From Chrysomallon squamiferum (lineage: Eukaryota; Mollusca; Gastropoda; Neomphalida; Peltospiridae), in NCBI GenBank assembly GCA_012295275.1, contig CM022671.1:36338683-36402682 (forward strand): a stretch of 64,000 nt of DNA. Reading direction: 5' to 3'. The first letter of the stretch is position 1; each line of letters opens with the position of its first letter. The position numbers were made by a program, and so were the translations under genes. Positions 25,730 through 37,130 of this stretch are shown here, piece after piece. The notes under the pieces are model-generated. The model made no database searches. It was not told the origin of the DNA and was given only the letters and a program-made list of their open reading frames with translations.

Positions 25730-27770
25730 GATTTATCAGTTTATGGTTTTACGATTAAAAAGAAAAAGTTGTACGTTTCGTATTTAATATTCTATGAATA
25801 CCTCTGGTAGTTAGATTCACAGAATACATTCATTGTACTGTTTTGTAGTACAGTTTGTTATGTTTATGATTTTTAATTCGCCATTTATCGCAAGAATTCT
25901 TAAAGCAAAACATGAAGTTAGTTTATTTCTGATCGTATTCATATTATAATGTATATACTTTAGAAATCCGAACACTGGAGAAAACTATGCATCCCAAAAG
26001 TTACTAAAAATATAAACATAGCTTCAATCATTTTAAATAGCAGAGGTTCTTTTATATGTTTGTTACTCTTTTTTTCTTTCTTTCTTAATTTTTTACTTTT
26101 TTTTTTTTTTTTTTTAAATTTATTTTTAGGCAAGCAATATACATTTGTGGACATAACTTTTGTTATAAATTTACACGCCATTGGTATTAACAGCGACAAC
26201 ATGTACGATGTTAGCAATATCGAACTTTGACCTTCCTGGGTGCTAAAAATAGCCTTGCTAAAAATAGTCGGTGTTGAGCAAAGGCGACACCGCCTTCAGA
26301 TGAGCGCTTCGTAGAGCGACACCACTTTAGCTTTAGGGATGTTCACAAAGTTCGCTTACCCCCACCATGTTTAACACTCTCATACAAACTACTGATTTAA
26401 CACATAAAAAAAAAACATCACCATTTAAAAGAGCGCATATTAATCTGTATTTGAGTGTAATTGTTTTTCATGTTAAATTTTACAGAAGGGATTTGGGAGG
26501 GGCGGGAAATGGACAAAATCGGCACTTTTACCACTTACGTTTGTTAGGCTGCTGGTATCTTAATTAATAACTTCTTTTTAATTTTTACAAATATAATCGA
26601 TAGCAGAGATTGGCATTGGTCTTCTCTGAAAATTTCATCAAGAAAGCTTGATTATTAACAAAGATAGATGGGAAAATGTTAAAATATTACTATTTTTGGT
26701 CACAGACCTCTAATGACTTATATAGCGTTTAATCGGACGAAAAAAATTGCTTTTCCGGGGGTTTAAAATTGCTGCTACTTCCTTAATTTTTTACATATTC
26801 ACTTGATCTTGGTATCATTTTAAAGTGGTTTACAAGCTCTACCCAACTGTCTTATTTATTTTCAGATTAGTGGGGTTTGAAAAATTTATCCACATACCTA
26901 GTTAAAGTGTCGTTTTGCTTTTTGCATTTCAAATACACCAAACAGTTATTTGTTCACAAAAAAAATGTTTGGCTATTCTAGAATTCAGTATTCCATAGTT
27001 ACTACTAATACTAGTATTAGGTTTGTGACAAAATTATTATTTTCCTGAAACATTATTATTATACATCATCAAAAAGAGTAAAAAAAATTCATATTAAAAT
27101 GACACCAAAATCTTTGATAGCATAGATGTGAAACAAAGCAACGAATTTTTATGGGAATAGAATTTGCGAGTATTTTTTCTTCATAAACTACTGACATTGT
27201 GATCCGTTTCTGTCATTTTGAGCATAAAATCTCGTATAGCTTCAAAGTTAAATCCACTAAGGCACTATACATGTATTATATATAAAAAATAATCTTTTTA
27301 AGAGTTCTAAACTTGTACTGTATTTTAAAGCAAGTTGCTAATACTCATAAATTTTAATTAATTATTTAATTGACTTAGCAGAAATGTTTTCGTAAACACT
27401 GGTCTGATCGATTTTGTTGTCACTCAGTGTCATATGACTCAACTTTCTCTCTCTCTCTCTCTGATTCAGAGTATTTGGCCTGTTGACACAGTAAAATAAT
27501 AGAAAAATATTTATTCCTTCATAACACATTCAATTCTACATGGTTTATTAAAAGTATTTTTGGGAAATATATAATCAATGGCGCATATACACAGTTGTCT
27601 GTTACTGAGTAGTAATTACAGCAAAGGTTGAAACGGGTTTCTTTCTAGCTTTCTTTATTCACTCATTCATTCATTTACTTGTTTATTTATTTATTTATTA
27701 TTGAAACATCATCTGCATACTTCATACACATGAGACATTCCGTACTGTATTATTTTTCACATATTATTTA
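25730..27770. other. Intergenic sequence, no gene seen
   Basis: AT-rich with T runs near 26090-26115. A slightly more CG-containing stretch at 26220-26570 includes GGGCGGGAAA (E2F-like), but no exon could be attached to it. A short CT run lies at 27445-27463. Confidence 0.45.
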
Positions 27771-27775
27771 GGGTA

Positions 27776-28520
27776 AGGTGGGGTAATTCTGGCCCCTGAG
27801 GTATATTGTGACTTGCAGCTGCTATACTGCTCTGTCCAGATTTCTGGAACTTTGTTGATATAAATAGAACCTTCCTATCTCTCATTAGAACAAAGAATGT
27901 GAAGTATAGTGGCTATGAAAGTAGTGAAAGCAACAAGATTGTAGAAAAAGTGCATTTTGAGGTTTCAAAAGTGAGTGTTAATTTTTTAGTCCTATAGACA
28001 TAAGTTATAACAGGTGAACATAAAATCAATTATTAAGTTCAGCAGAAGAAACTTGATCAATATGTGGTAATTAGGCAAGAAATATGTGTTTTATTTTACT
28101 CCACCACCTGGATCAATTCTGGCCCCCATATTTTGTGGTGAAATCAATAGTTTTGGCACTGATATAGTCCATTCTGAGTTTTATTCAAGTTTTATGAAAT
28201 AGTTGAAAGTCCATAGTCCATGTGGTGGGGCACGTTGTCAAACTTCAAATAAAATCAAGAGGATAAGGTATGCCGAGGCACTGACAGAAGAAGAAAGTGT
28301 CAACAGGTATGAAGAAGAGTTGGCAGAGAAGAAGGAGGAGGAAGAAAAGGCAAAACGGCAGTTCAATTTGTATGCTACAACAGAGACAATTTTGATGGTG
28401 ACAAGCCTGAACTAGAAGACAGAGATATAGTAGATACACAAGAAAAATGTCAACTCAAAATCCCTGCTGGTGCAGACTTGAAAGATATTGTATTCTTGTG
28501 TCATATTTGTCAAGGAGTTT
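27776..28520 (+). mobile_element. Truncated pogo-type DNA transposon remnant
   Basis: Two similar sequences, GGGGTAATTCTGGCCCC near 27780 and ATCAATTCTGGCCCCC near 28112, look like terminal or subterminal repeats. A frame at 28203-28415 follows. It contains KRIRYAEALTEEESVNRYEE followed by a Lys/Glu-rich helix, a composition typical of the C-terminal tails of pogo/jerky-like transposases. The frame then breaks and continues in another phase to about 28520. No DDE domain or opposite terminal repeat was seen. This is inference from composition and terminal motifs, not from a catalytic core. Confidence 0.4.
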
Positions 28521-28937
28521 AGTTTGTTGAAGTTTTGAATCCGACTTGTATTAATATTAGGACTAACTAATATTAGTAGTAAACAATGACTACATAGCAA
28601 TAATCAGTACAACAAATTCGAGGACCAAAATACATCAGGGCAAATCTGAAGGTCAGTGTTGTGTAGAAACTGAACAATAATGGCAGATTTGGAAACCTTG
28701 TCCTATTGCCTTTTCAACAATACCAGTTTTATGAAGTGGCCCGGTAGTTCCTGAGATATGAGGGTTCAAAGGTTGGTGGTCATGTCCATTTTGGCCACAA
28801 AATCTCAATTTGGGAGACCATCTCACCCAAACCACATGATGATTTGACATGGAATGACCCTATAGTATAGGTCTTCTCATTTACTAAAAAGATTAATAAT
28901 AATTAAAAGTAAAATATATTGAAATATTCTATCATTT

Positions 28938-28965
28938 ATTATTATTATTATTTTTTTTTTTTATC
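28938..28965 (+). repeat. (ATT)n/T tract directly before an exon
   Basis: An ATT run passes into a T run and then ATCAACAG, the acceptor at 28970 of the first visible exon of the orphan gene. The same arrangement exists in its copy near 38.82 kb. Confidence 0.7.
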
Positions 28966-29011
28966 AACAGGTTTCAGCAGCAGAAAAAGATATTTTGAAA
29001 TCTGTTGAGAA

Positions 29012-32000
29012 ATGGACACACTGCAGGTGGAATGGGTATGTCCTTTGTTGATTACACTCCAACTTTTGAGATATCACAGAATTTGTTATTGAGTCAAAAT
29101 TGTAACAAAAATTTATTTCTTATAGTAAGTTCAGATTTAGATACCAGATTTGTTTTTCATTATACATAGATTACTGTTTTGTAGGTGACTGAAGAAACAG
29201 AAATATCTCTGTCTGCATGCTCTTGGATGCATTGCCAGGAAACAGGTGTGTATTATCAAGATATTACTTTTGAAAGTTTGTGTCCACACTCCAGTAGACA
29301 TAAACAAAAAATCAAACAGAAGTTGGAGTTCACTGCAGGGAAGCCAGTACTTGCTCCCAGCAACAAGTTATAAAGTTTTCTAATTGATTTATATCAGACC
29401 ATGATCACTTACAACAACAGGGTTGAACACTTGTTTGACTATGCACATAAATAAAACATTGTTACAGCAAAAAGCAATGACCCTGGAAACTTCAAAAATA
29501 ATTATTTAATGCCTTCTGTTAATAACAAAGTAACAATAAACTGCACACAGAATTTTCTTTTGTTAGTTCATTTTGTTAACACTAAAAATGAGTGTTATGC
29601 CAGTATCATCAAACCATTCATTGTGTCTACAAGATCATATGTGAAATACTTAAAAAGTCAGTAAATTTTAACATTTGTGAGTGAATTATATGCAAACATT
29701 TCCATTGTCATCAAATACGTTCTGACATATTATAGACTAATAGATGTCACATTTTTGTTAAAAATAGCAGAAAGGATTTGTATAATGATTCCTTGATTAG
29801 TATAGTTTCCATCACTGAACAAAAATATAACTTCATATTTATGGTGTAAAATTTGAATACAGAATAGTGTGGTTCAGAAAATTAATACAGCAAGAAAATG
29901 GGCTGAAACCATCTTCCTTGTCTGTGAAATTTGTTTCCTCATGACAGTTACATATAGCAGTTTGATCTGATATCATCAGCCAATCACTGTCAGCAGCAAT
30001 AAGTGTAGTCTAAATTAACCTGGTGACTTTGTTTACTTCTTTTTTCCTATTGCGTTTACAACTAAATTAGAAAATATATAAATAAATGCTTTAATGTTAA
30101 GGTAATATACCAGTATTTATTGTAATTATTCTCACTGGTTTGGAACTTTGAGTAATGCAGTGTTCATGTATGCAGTGACCTCAGTGTTACTGAAGGGTTT
30201 GCAAATTAAATTTTAAAACTGAATTTGTGTACACATACATGTTTTTGTTTCTTCATGCAGATGCTTTCATGATTTGAAGTAAATATTTCCCAGTCATTTT
30301 TCTTGATGCCAGACATGCAGCACCAGTCTGCTGCAGAAATCTTGTAACAACATACACATGGTATAATGAACTTGAAACTGTTATAATAAATGGAAACAAT
30401 CCTTTATGTGAAAATAAAATAAGATGCACCAGAGAAAAAAATTGGGAAACGATAACTTTTTGAGAAATGTTTACATGCTCTTCCAGAGACTAATAAAATA
30501 CACAGGATACTGACTTGCCCATCATTAAAATATAAATCCTTTTCCCGCTTTTGAACTATTTTGCCACTCTGTGTGTGTCTGTATTTGGAAAGTGTGTTAT
30601 ACTTGCATATGGTATTTCAATAAACTGAGTGTTGCAATTTCCACAAGTTGTAATAAAGATAAATGGTTATTTTTATATATTTTTTAATATAAGGTACTAC
30701 TGAATGTCATTTTTTTTTTTTGTAGAACCTCCTGCTAGAAGTTGCTTCCAGTTTGGACCTTTTGGGGTGTTTGTCAGTATTCATCCAGAAGTTCGGTCCC
30801 ATCCAGAGGAGGAACGTCATCAGAATATAGACGTACGCGACTTCAGAAGTCTCTGTAATTGTGTGGATAATGAAGTACGACAGTCACGTCGGTATCCAGG
30901 GGAGAGAGCATCTGACTCGGCTGCAGTATCGAATCCAGACCAAACAACACCTAAAGAGACATCAGTGGAAGTTGAGACTGTACAGTCCACCAACACCACA
31001 GAACAGGTAATAATGAACACTTTAAGTACGGTATATTTGTATACAGCATTGCTTTGTACAGTTTATTATCATTATTATTTTTTACAATTATTTGTATAAT
31101 TTTTCTTTTTAAAAAGAGTTTACGGTTGTATAAAAACCTGGTTCAAGCTACCAGATAAACATATATAATTAAAATATAAAAATAAATTTATTTACACTTG
31201 AGATCTTATGGTTTTTGAAGTGTTGCTGTATCATGTAACTCAAGAGCCAGTAAAAAATAGCTATGAGCATCACTTCACTGTCTGGAGAAAATTCAATATT
31301 TGTAGTGTTTGATTCTATCTTATATTTTAGTCTCAATCTGCATGTTTTAATAAAGGTTAACTAATAATTTCAGACATATATATTTATAAAATACATAAAA
31401 TTACTGGAAATCTTAAACAGAATTTGCATTTTTCAAAATTATCAAATAAAATGCTAAGTTTCTTTTGTCAAATTACAGATTTATTTATTTATTTAAAATA
31501 AATATAATTAAATTGTGATTTTTCTTAATTGATAATTGAATTGTTAAGGTACAAAAGCTGAAGTGTATTAACAACAAAATGTAAACAGACATTTTTGGCT
31601 GCCATTTTCTTTTCATCAGTCGGGTCAGTTAAATTTTCCTAGGATACATTTGGTAACTCAACACTTTATATAAATTCATCTTCACACTTCTGCACTTCAT
31701 CTGAACTGAGAAAAGACTCAGGTTTCTGAAACAAAATCTTTTATTTGTTTACAAAATGTCATTCCAATTAGGTATATTAGGTTGTTGAAACAAAGTAAAA
31801 CAATGGTTTAAAGTGTATAAACAGATCATAGTTTAGCTCATCTCATTATACTATAATGGATGTTACATTGGTTCAATTGTATTAAATAAATATATTAGTG
31901 TGCTCATTTATATCAAGGACTTTTTTTGTTAAATGCACATAATTTTAGTTCAGTAATCAGAAAACACATTTTATCATACGAAGTGGAAAATGAATTCCTA

Positions 32001-32293
32001 TTTATATATATTATGTTTTTTAAGTGCTATTTTTTTTTCTTCTAGGTTTCTGATTCTGGAATTCAAGGCGATATAGATGATCCACCTCCTGATGGTTTTT
32101 CAGGTAATTATTCATTTAAATGTAAATCGGCTTCGTGTGTGTGTCTTCTCTTCTCTATTATTTGTTGAGAACACTGTTTTAACACTTACTTTGTGAGATA
32201 CCCTTGTACTGCAGTTGTTTATTTTTGTTGTTTTCAGAAGATCAGACAGTTGTCAACCGAGAAGACAAGGATAAAGGAGACGACGACACTTGA
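29012..32293 (+). CDS. Orphan protein of 159 aa, five exons, function unknown
   Basis: Exons: 29012-29035 (within an exon starting at 28971), 29185-29245, 30726-31006, 32046-32103, 32238-32293. The sum is 480 nt and every phase fits. The start ATG has a strong context (GAAATGG, A at -3 and G at +4) and an in-frame TGA two codons upstream, so the 5' end looks complete. The protein begins MDTLQVEWVTEETEISLSAC and has a Cys-containing middle (FQFGPFGVFVSIHPEVRSHP, SLCNCVDNEVRQSRR). It ends in a Ser/Thr/Asp-rich acidic tail (DIDDPPPDGFS to KGDDDT). No signal peptide, membrane segment or known domain is seen. A poly(A) signal AATAAA lies at 32787-32792. A degenerate copy lies at 38.8-39.9 kb. The splice model is good; the function is unknown. 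Confidence 0.65.
29246..30725 (+). other. Long intron of the orphan gene, partly duplicated downstream
   Basis: No exon seen inside. Segments near 29480-29640 and 30410-30660 recur in the paralogous copy at 39140-39390 and 39410-39670, for example AATAACA, AATTTTCTTTT and ATTTCCACAA landmarks in the same order. The middle, about 29650-30400, has no counterpart and was either lost from the copy or inserted here. Confidence 0.55.
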
Positions 32294-32904
32294 ATGATGT
32301 GACCACCTATATTGACTTACCCAGAAAAATGTTACAGGACACTAATAGTGTGTGTGAAGTTGTTATTGAAAAACTTGCTTATAGATATTTTTCTAATCTG
32401 TGTTGTATTTACTTTAATTTCATATTTACTTTAATAATTCAGACTATAAGCTTTTTCCTAACTGAGTGTTTTTGGAAGTACAAGTTCATTATCCCATTTA
32501 TTTTGTGAGACTGCTATTTTTTTTGATATTGTCTGATAACCTTTTCTGATCTTTTAAAATAAGTTTTATCAGAATAGGTATTGATGGATTTGTTTATTAC
32601 AATTACAGTTATTGAAACTGTATTTTCTTAAGATACTGTTTAAAAATCATCAGACTGTTTTGTATCTAATTTACCATTTGCTTCTTTGCCTTTGTTATGA
32701 ATTAAATAAATTATGTGTAAAAGTTATACCCATCTGACACTGTACATGTAGTGAATAATGATATTTTGTGTGTACAGTTTTGCAGTAATAAAATGTGAAT
32801 GTATACTGCACAGTCTAGATCTCTATAAGCTAAGAAAAATGAAATGTGTACTAGTTAATTTTAAAGCCATTGTATTTCGTTTAATGTTTTTCACAAAGAC
32901 AGTG

Positions 32905-33960
32905 TTCTGAGGTGTGATAGGTCACATGATCAATCCTCTGTTTACACCACACCTAATTTTATTAATCTTCCGTTAAATGTTCAAGAGAAAAAAATCCCTT
33001 ACTGTAAATTTAAAAAGTCTGTCCTATCTTTGTGATCAAAACTGTATGTGTATAACATGACTGTAGTTAGAAAATGTGGTTGTTCTGGCATTAGATACAT
33101 TTTCTGTTGGATGCAGATTTCATAAAATAATAGTTTAAAATTATAAATAAATAAAAGTATAGAAGTAACAGATGCTTTTAATAAAAAGAAATTAGTTTTG
33201 GAATTGTAGAAAATGATGTAAAAGTTCCTTTTGTTTTTTGAATTGTAAATGAAGAATTTAATAATTATTTTAATTTTTATTTATTTTTTAAAATCAGTTT
33301 GCTACAATTTTTTTCTATGAAATTAGTGTATTATGTTATTATTATTATTAAATCCATGTCTTAAACCATAGTAAATTTAATATTTGAGCAATATATATTA
33401 ATTAAATTCTGAGAATCTTCTTTTTTTCTCATTTGTTCAAATAAAGCTAAGAAAATATAAAAGATTTTGATATTTGATTTGCATATTTCTAAATGAAGTT
33501 ATTCTCACCCATTTAAAATACGCATATAAATAATGCTGTAATGATTTGTCAGTGAACCGCATTTCTTCTTGTCTAAGTGTAATATATAATTTTTTGTTTT
33601 TTAATTATTAAATTTAAAAATAAAATAAACTGCTGCATAATTAAATTCCATTTTGTGAAGAAATTTGATTGGGTGACAGCATAATTTTCTTTTGTACACA
33701 AATCTGAAGTTTTAAAATGATAAGTAAGATAGTTGAAGGGTTGATGTATAACTTCTAATCATGTTTGAATATTTTAATTTGATTAACTAACACAAAACAA
33801 TATAATCAGCTGTGATGAATTCACATTACTCTGAAATACTTTGTCACTTATTTAATTTTTTATTGCATGAAAATGTCATTTTTTGTTTTAAAGGAACCAG
33901 TATATGTGTACATTTCCTATTATAGTGGTTTTAATGTTTAAGAAATAATATGTAGGATTT
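32905..33960 (+). repeat. About 1.1-kb duplicated segment, copy downstream of the orphan gene
   Basis: Diverged copy of 17285-18420, in the same orientation and order. It begins at AGGTGTGATAGGTCACATG and ends after AAGGAACCAGTATATGTG. It lacks the gelsolin last exon that the third copy (40.3 kb) retains. Confidence 0.75.
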
Positions 33961-36190
33961 CACAGATTATTGAATTAAAGAAAGTCTTTCTTTCCTGGAT
34001 TTGTGGGATGTATGTCAAACTGATTTAATGTGTGAACTTACTCCTCTCCTGAAATAGCACACTTGAAAATGATCTTTTTATTGTAGACACTAATAATTTA
34101 AATATCTTTTGCATGTCCTATTATCACATTTCTATATCTGTCAGTTATTGTCATTAATTCATTCAAATTTATTATTCGTCAAATAATTTTTTTCTTATTT
34201 CTGTTTGGACATATTTTATCTAAATGAATTTTCTTTTTACAAATAAACATTTGTTTGCCACGATTTAGAGTTTCAGTGTGTCATCACCAGAGAACTTTGT
34301 TCTGTTAAATGTAGCAACTCTGTTCACCTGAACCAAATATTCCTGTATCCTTGTATTGCTTTTCCTTGCCACAAAAAGCTTGTCTGCCAGTTCTACCTTC
34401 TTGTATTGCATTCTCTTTCAAAAACAGATCAGAACTTGGTGTCACAAAGGAAAGAGCTCAGAGATATTTCCAAGTTGATCAGTAATCAGAAACAAGTGTG
34501 AAGGACATTACGTGAAAAGGAAATGGGTAAAAACCAAATAACTTTATTTCAAAATTATATGAAACCTTTAGATTTTACAAATAAATATTTGCCCTTGGAA
34601 GAAGGTGAAATGACTAGAGAAGACTACCAATTATAATTTAGCTAAAAAAATGAAAGTATTATGAAAGTTATTACACAACAGTGTGATGGATGTTACAAAG
34701 ATAAAAAAAAAAAAAGTTCTTTGTCCAGAGGAATAAGTATTAAGTCCATTAATATTATGATAAAAGCATTTTAATGCATGATCACAATCATGATATGGAT
34801 TTGATGATTAACTAAACTTTCATAGACATTTAAAATTATACCGAAACTACCAAGAATTCATTGTCTTAATATTATTATTATTATTTATGTAGCACCCTTT
34901 CCATATTAAGTAAGTTCAAGGGTTCTTTACAATGTAAACTAATAAACTAAAATATAAAAAGACATGGATATAAACATTAAAATAAATGTAAAGACAGTCG
35001 TGTGAACATGTTAAAATAGTAGTTAAATAAATGAATTACATTTAAAAATTGTCAGATTTATTTCTTCTGACGGATACAAATCTAATTTCACGACTGACAT
35101 TTTTAAACTTTGCCTTCGCTAGTGCTAAGATAATCCCTTCAGATTTTCTTCTCACATTTAGATATATCATTGGCTCAGCACATTACTTTTCGCGACCTAC
35201 TTTCAGAATATATTTTAAACCGATGCTGGGGACATTACAAATTGAGAGGAATAAAGTATCAAAAGCAATTTGTTGTTAGTGATTTGAAAGGCTGAATATT
35301 TATATTTTTGGATGGTTTGTAGCCTTGAAATTATGTGATACATGTTCATGTCTGAACCTTTAGGAAAACAGTACGATTCACAAAGAATTTTCAGATTTTA
35401 AGAAATTAGGAGTTTTGTGAATACATTTTGATCCTTTTCTTAATAAATTAATGAAATTTATTTTCTCCCTTGTTTCTTGTGCTGTGTAATTGCCCTAAAC
35501 ATTCCAGGTCGGTGGCACTTTATAAAGAAGCTTTAATCGCTATTAGTATTACAGTTATAGAAAAGTAACAAAAACTGGTAATATATACACAATTCATTAA
35601 TAAAATTGTTACTTGGTTTATGTTGTTCTGTTTAATATTGTGCAAGCGCTTGCTTATTGCTGGGTTTAATATTTGTTTTATTATATGCATTATATAATAT
35701 TTTAATGCTTTTTGACTCTTAGAAATCTATAATAATAATAATCCCCGTATGTACTGTTTAATAGTCACCTGAAGTGAAGCGGTTGTGGCCGATTCGTCAA
35801 AAGTCAACAACAAAAAAACCCCTCAGAAATGCTCGTACCGACAACAGCCTGATCATTACAGATAACTCTAAAGTATTTATCTTTTTATGATGTCTGCAGA
35901 AGTAAACATCAAATTAATAGAAATATTACCTATTCTCGATGAATTCTTACTTAGGAATGATCTCGGCTTTTTTGACGCGAATCTAACTTAATTCCGTGCA
36001 TTGTAAAGTCACCAACTTTAAGTTCCGAAGTTTCCACAATGTATGAAATCAAACAGAAGAACAGAAGACGAAAAGATTTCGTTTTCAGTTTAATGCCTAG
36101 GAACAGCGAATATCGTAAGAGTATAGTTCTCATTTTCTGCAAATTAAAAAATACGATTACAAGTTCAGAAGATATGAAGATAAGAAGGCC
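33961..36190. other. Intergenic sequence, no gene called
   Basis: AT-rich with short repeats. Around 34870-34960 a stretch reading ATTTATGTAGCACCCTTTCC and then GTTCTTTACAATG resembles the tail shared by some dispersed metazoan elements; this is a weak impression only. Open frames at 35049-35279 (plus) and 35951-36142 (minus) lack splice or family support. Confidence 0.4.
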
Positions 36191-36191
36191 A

Positions 36192-36253
36192 TAACCCTAA
36201 AATTCTTCCTAATCCTTACCCCAACCCTAAACCTGATCCTAACCCTAACCTTA
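36192..36253. repeat. Degenerate telomere-like CCCTAA tract
   Basis: About 60 bp in which AACCCTAA-type words recur (ATAACCCTAAAA, CCAACCCTAAACC, CCTAACCCTAACC) with corrupted units between them. It matches the metazoan TTAGGG telomere repeat read on the other strand. It is short and degenerate, so an old repair insertion or chance low complexity is possible. Confidence 0.5.
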
Positions 36254-36310
36254 AAAATAGAACTGACTTTTATAATTATGACAGATCCTACCACAAGCAC
36301 TTGCACCAAT

Positions 36311-36501
36311 TTGATCAAAAACCTGGTTTGGAGTTGTAACATCCTTGTAAGAGTAGCTGTTTAGAAACTAGGTTTTGTTAATAGCAGTGGCGCCATATTA
36401 GAATTTGGAGGGAAACGAAAAATGTGAGATTCGCTATTGATTTTTGTTTTTGCACGTGGTAAAAAGTTTATAGATTATATAGACTAGTGGAAAGGAAATG
36501 C

Positions 36502-36536
<35 letters not shown>

Positions 36537-37130
36537 AAAGGTATTTTATTCAAATTTCTTTATGGTAGAAATGCTGGAACTTTCGTAATTCTTGCCAAAC
36601 ATTTAAATAAGAACATTTTGTTGAAGAGATCATCCAAATTTGATAAAGGCATTTCTTGAAATAAGCTTTTTATCAGTAACGGTTGACCTGTTTCCACAAA
36701 ATATAAAATTCCTACATTTGATCAAAAACCTGGTTTGGAGTTGTAACATTCTTATAAGAGTAGCTGTTTAGAAACTAGCTTTTGTTAATAGCAGTGGCGC
36801 CATATTAGAATATGGAGGGAAACGAAAAATGTGAGATTCGCTATTGATTTTTGTTTTTGCACGTGGTAAAAAGTTTATAGATTATATAAAGTATTGGAAA
36901 GGAAATGCTAACACACACACACACACACACACACACAAGAAAGAAAAATATTTTATTCAAATTTCTTTATGGTAGAAATGCTGGAACTTTCGAATTCTTG
37001 CCAAACATATTTAAAAAAGAACATTTTGTTGAATAGATCATCCAAATTTGATAAAGGCATTTCTTGAAATAAGCTTTTTATCAGTAAAGGTTGACATGTT
37101 TCCACAAAATTTAAACGTCCTACATTCGGA
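36311..37130. repeat. Tandem duplication with 407-bp period
   Basis: 36311-36717 and 36718-37125 are close copies, starting at TTGATCAAAAACCTGGTTTG and each holding TAGCAGTGGCGCCATATTAG, a CA microsatellite and ATTTCTTTATGGTAGAAATG. The match looks well above 90% by eye, suggesting a recent event. Confidence 0.85.

Noticed and set aside
28653-28850. Minus-strand 65-codon frame
   Set aside because: No splice support or recognisable family; it is probably within the repeat-rich flank of the pogo-like remnant.
34870-34960. Possible SINE or MITE tail (TAGCACCCTTTCC ... TTTACAATG)
   Set aside because: The resemblance is only from memory of a common metazoan repeat tail. There is no second copy in the window and no element boundaries.
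35951-36142. Minus-strand frame with a hydrophobic stretch (RLLFFCLISYIVETSELKVG)
   Set aside because: No acceptor/donor pattern or family resemblance supports it, and it lies beside the telomere-like and duplicated sequence.
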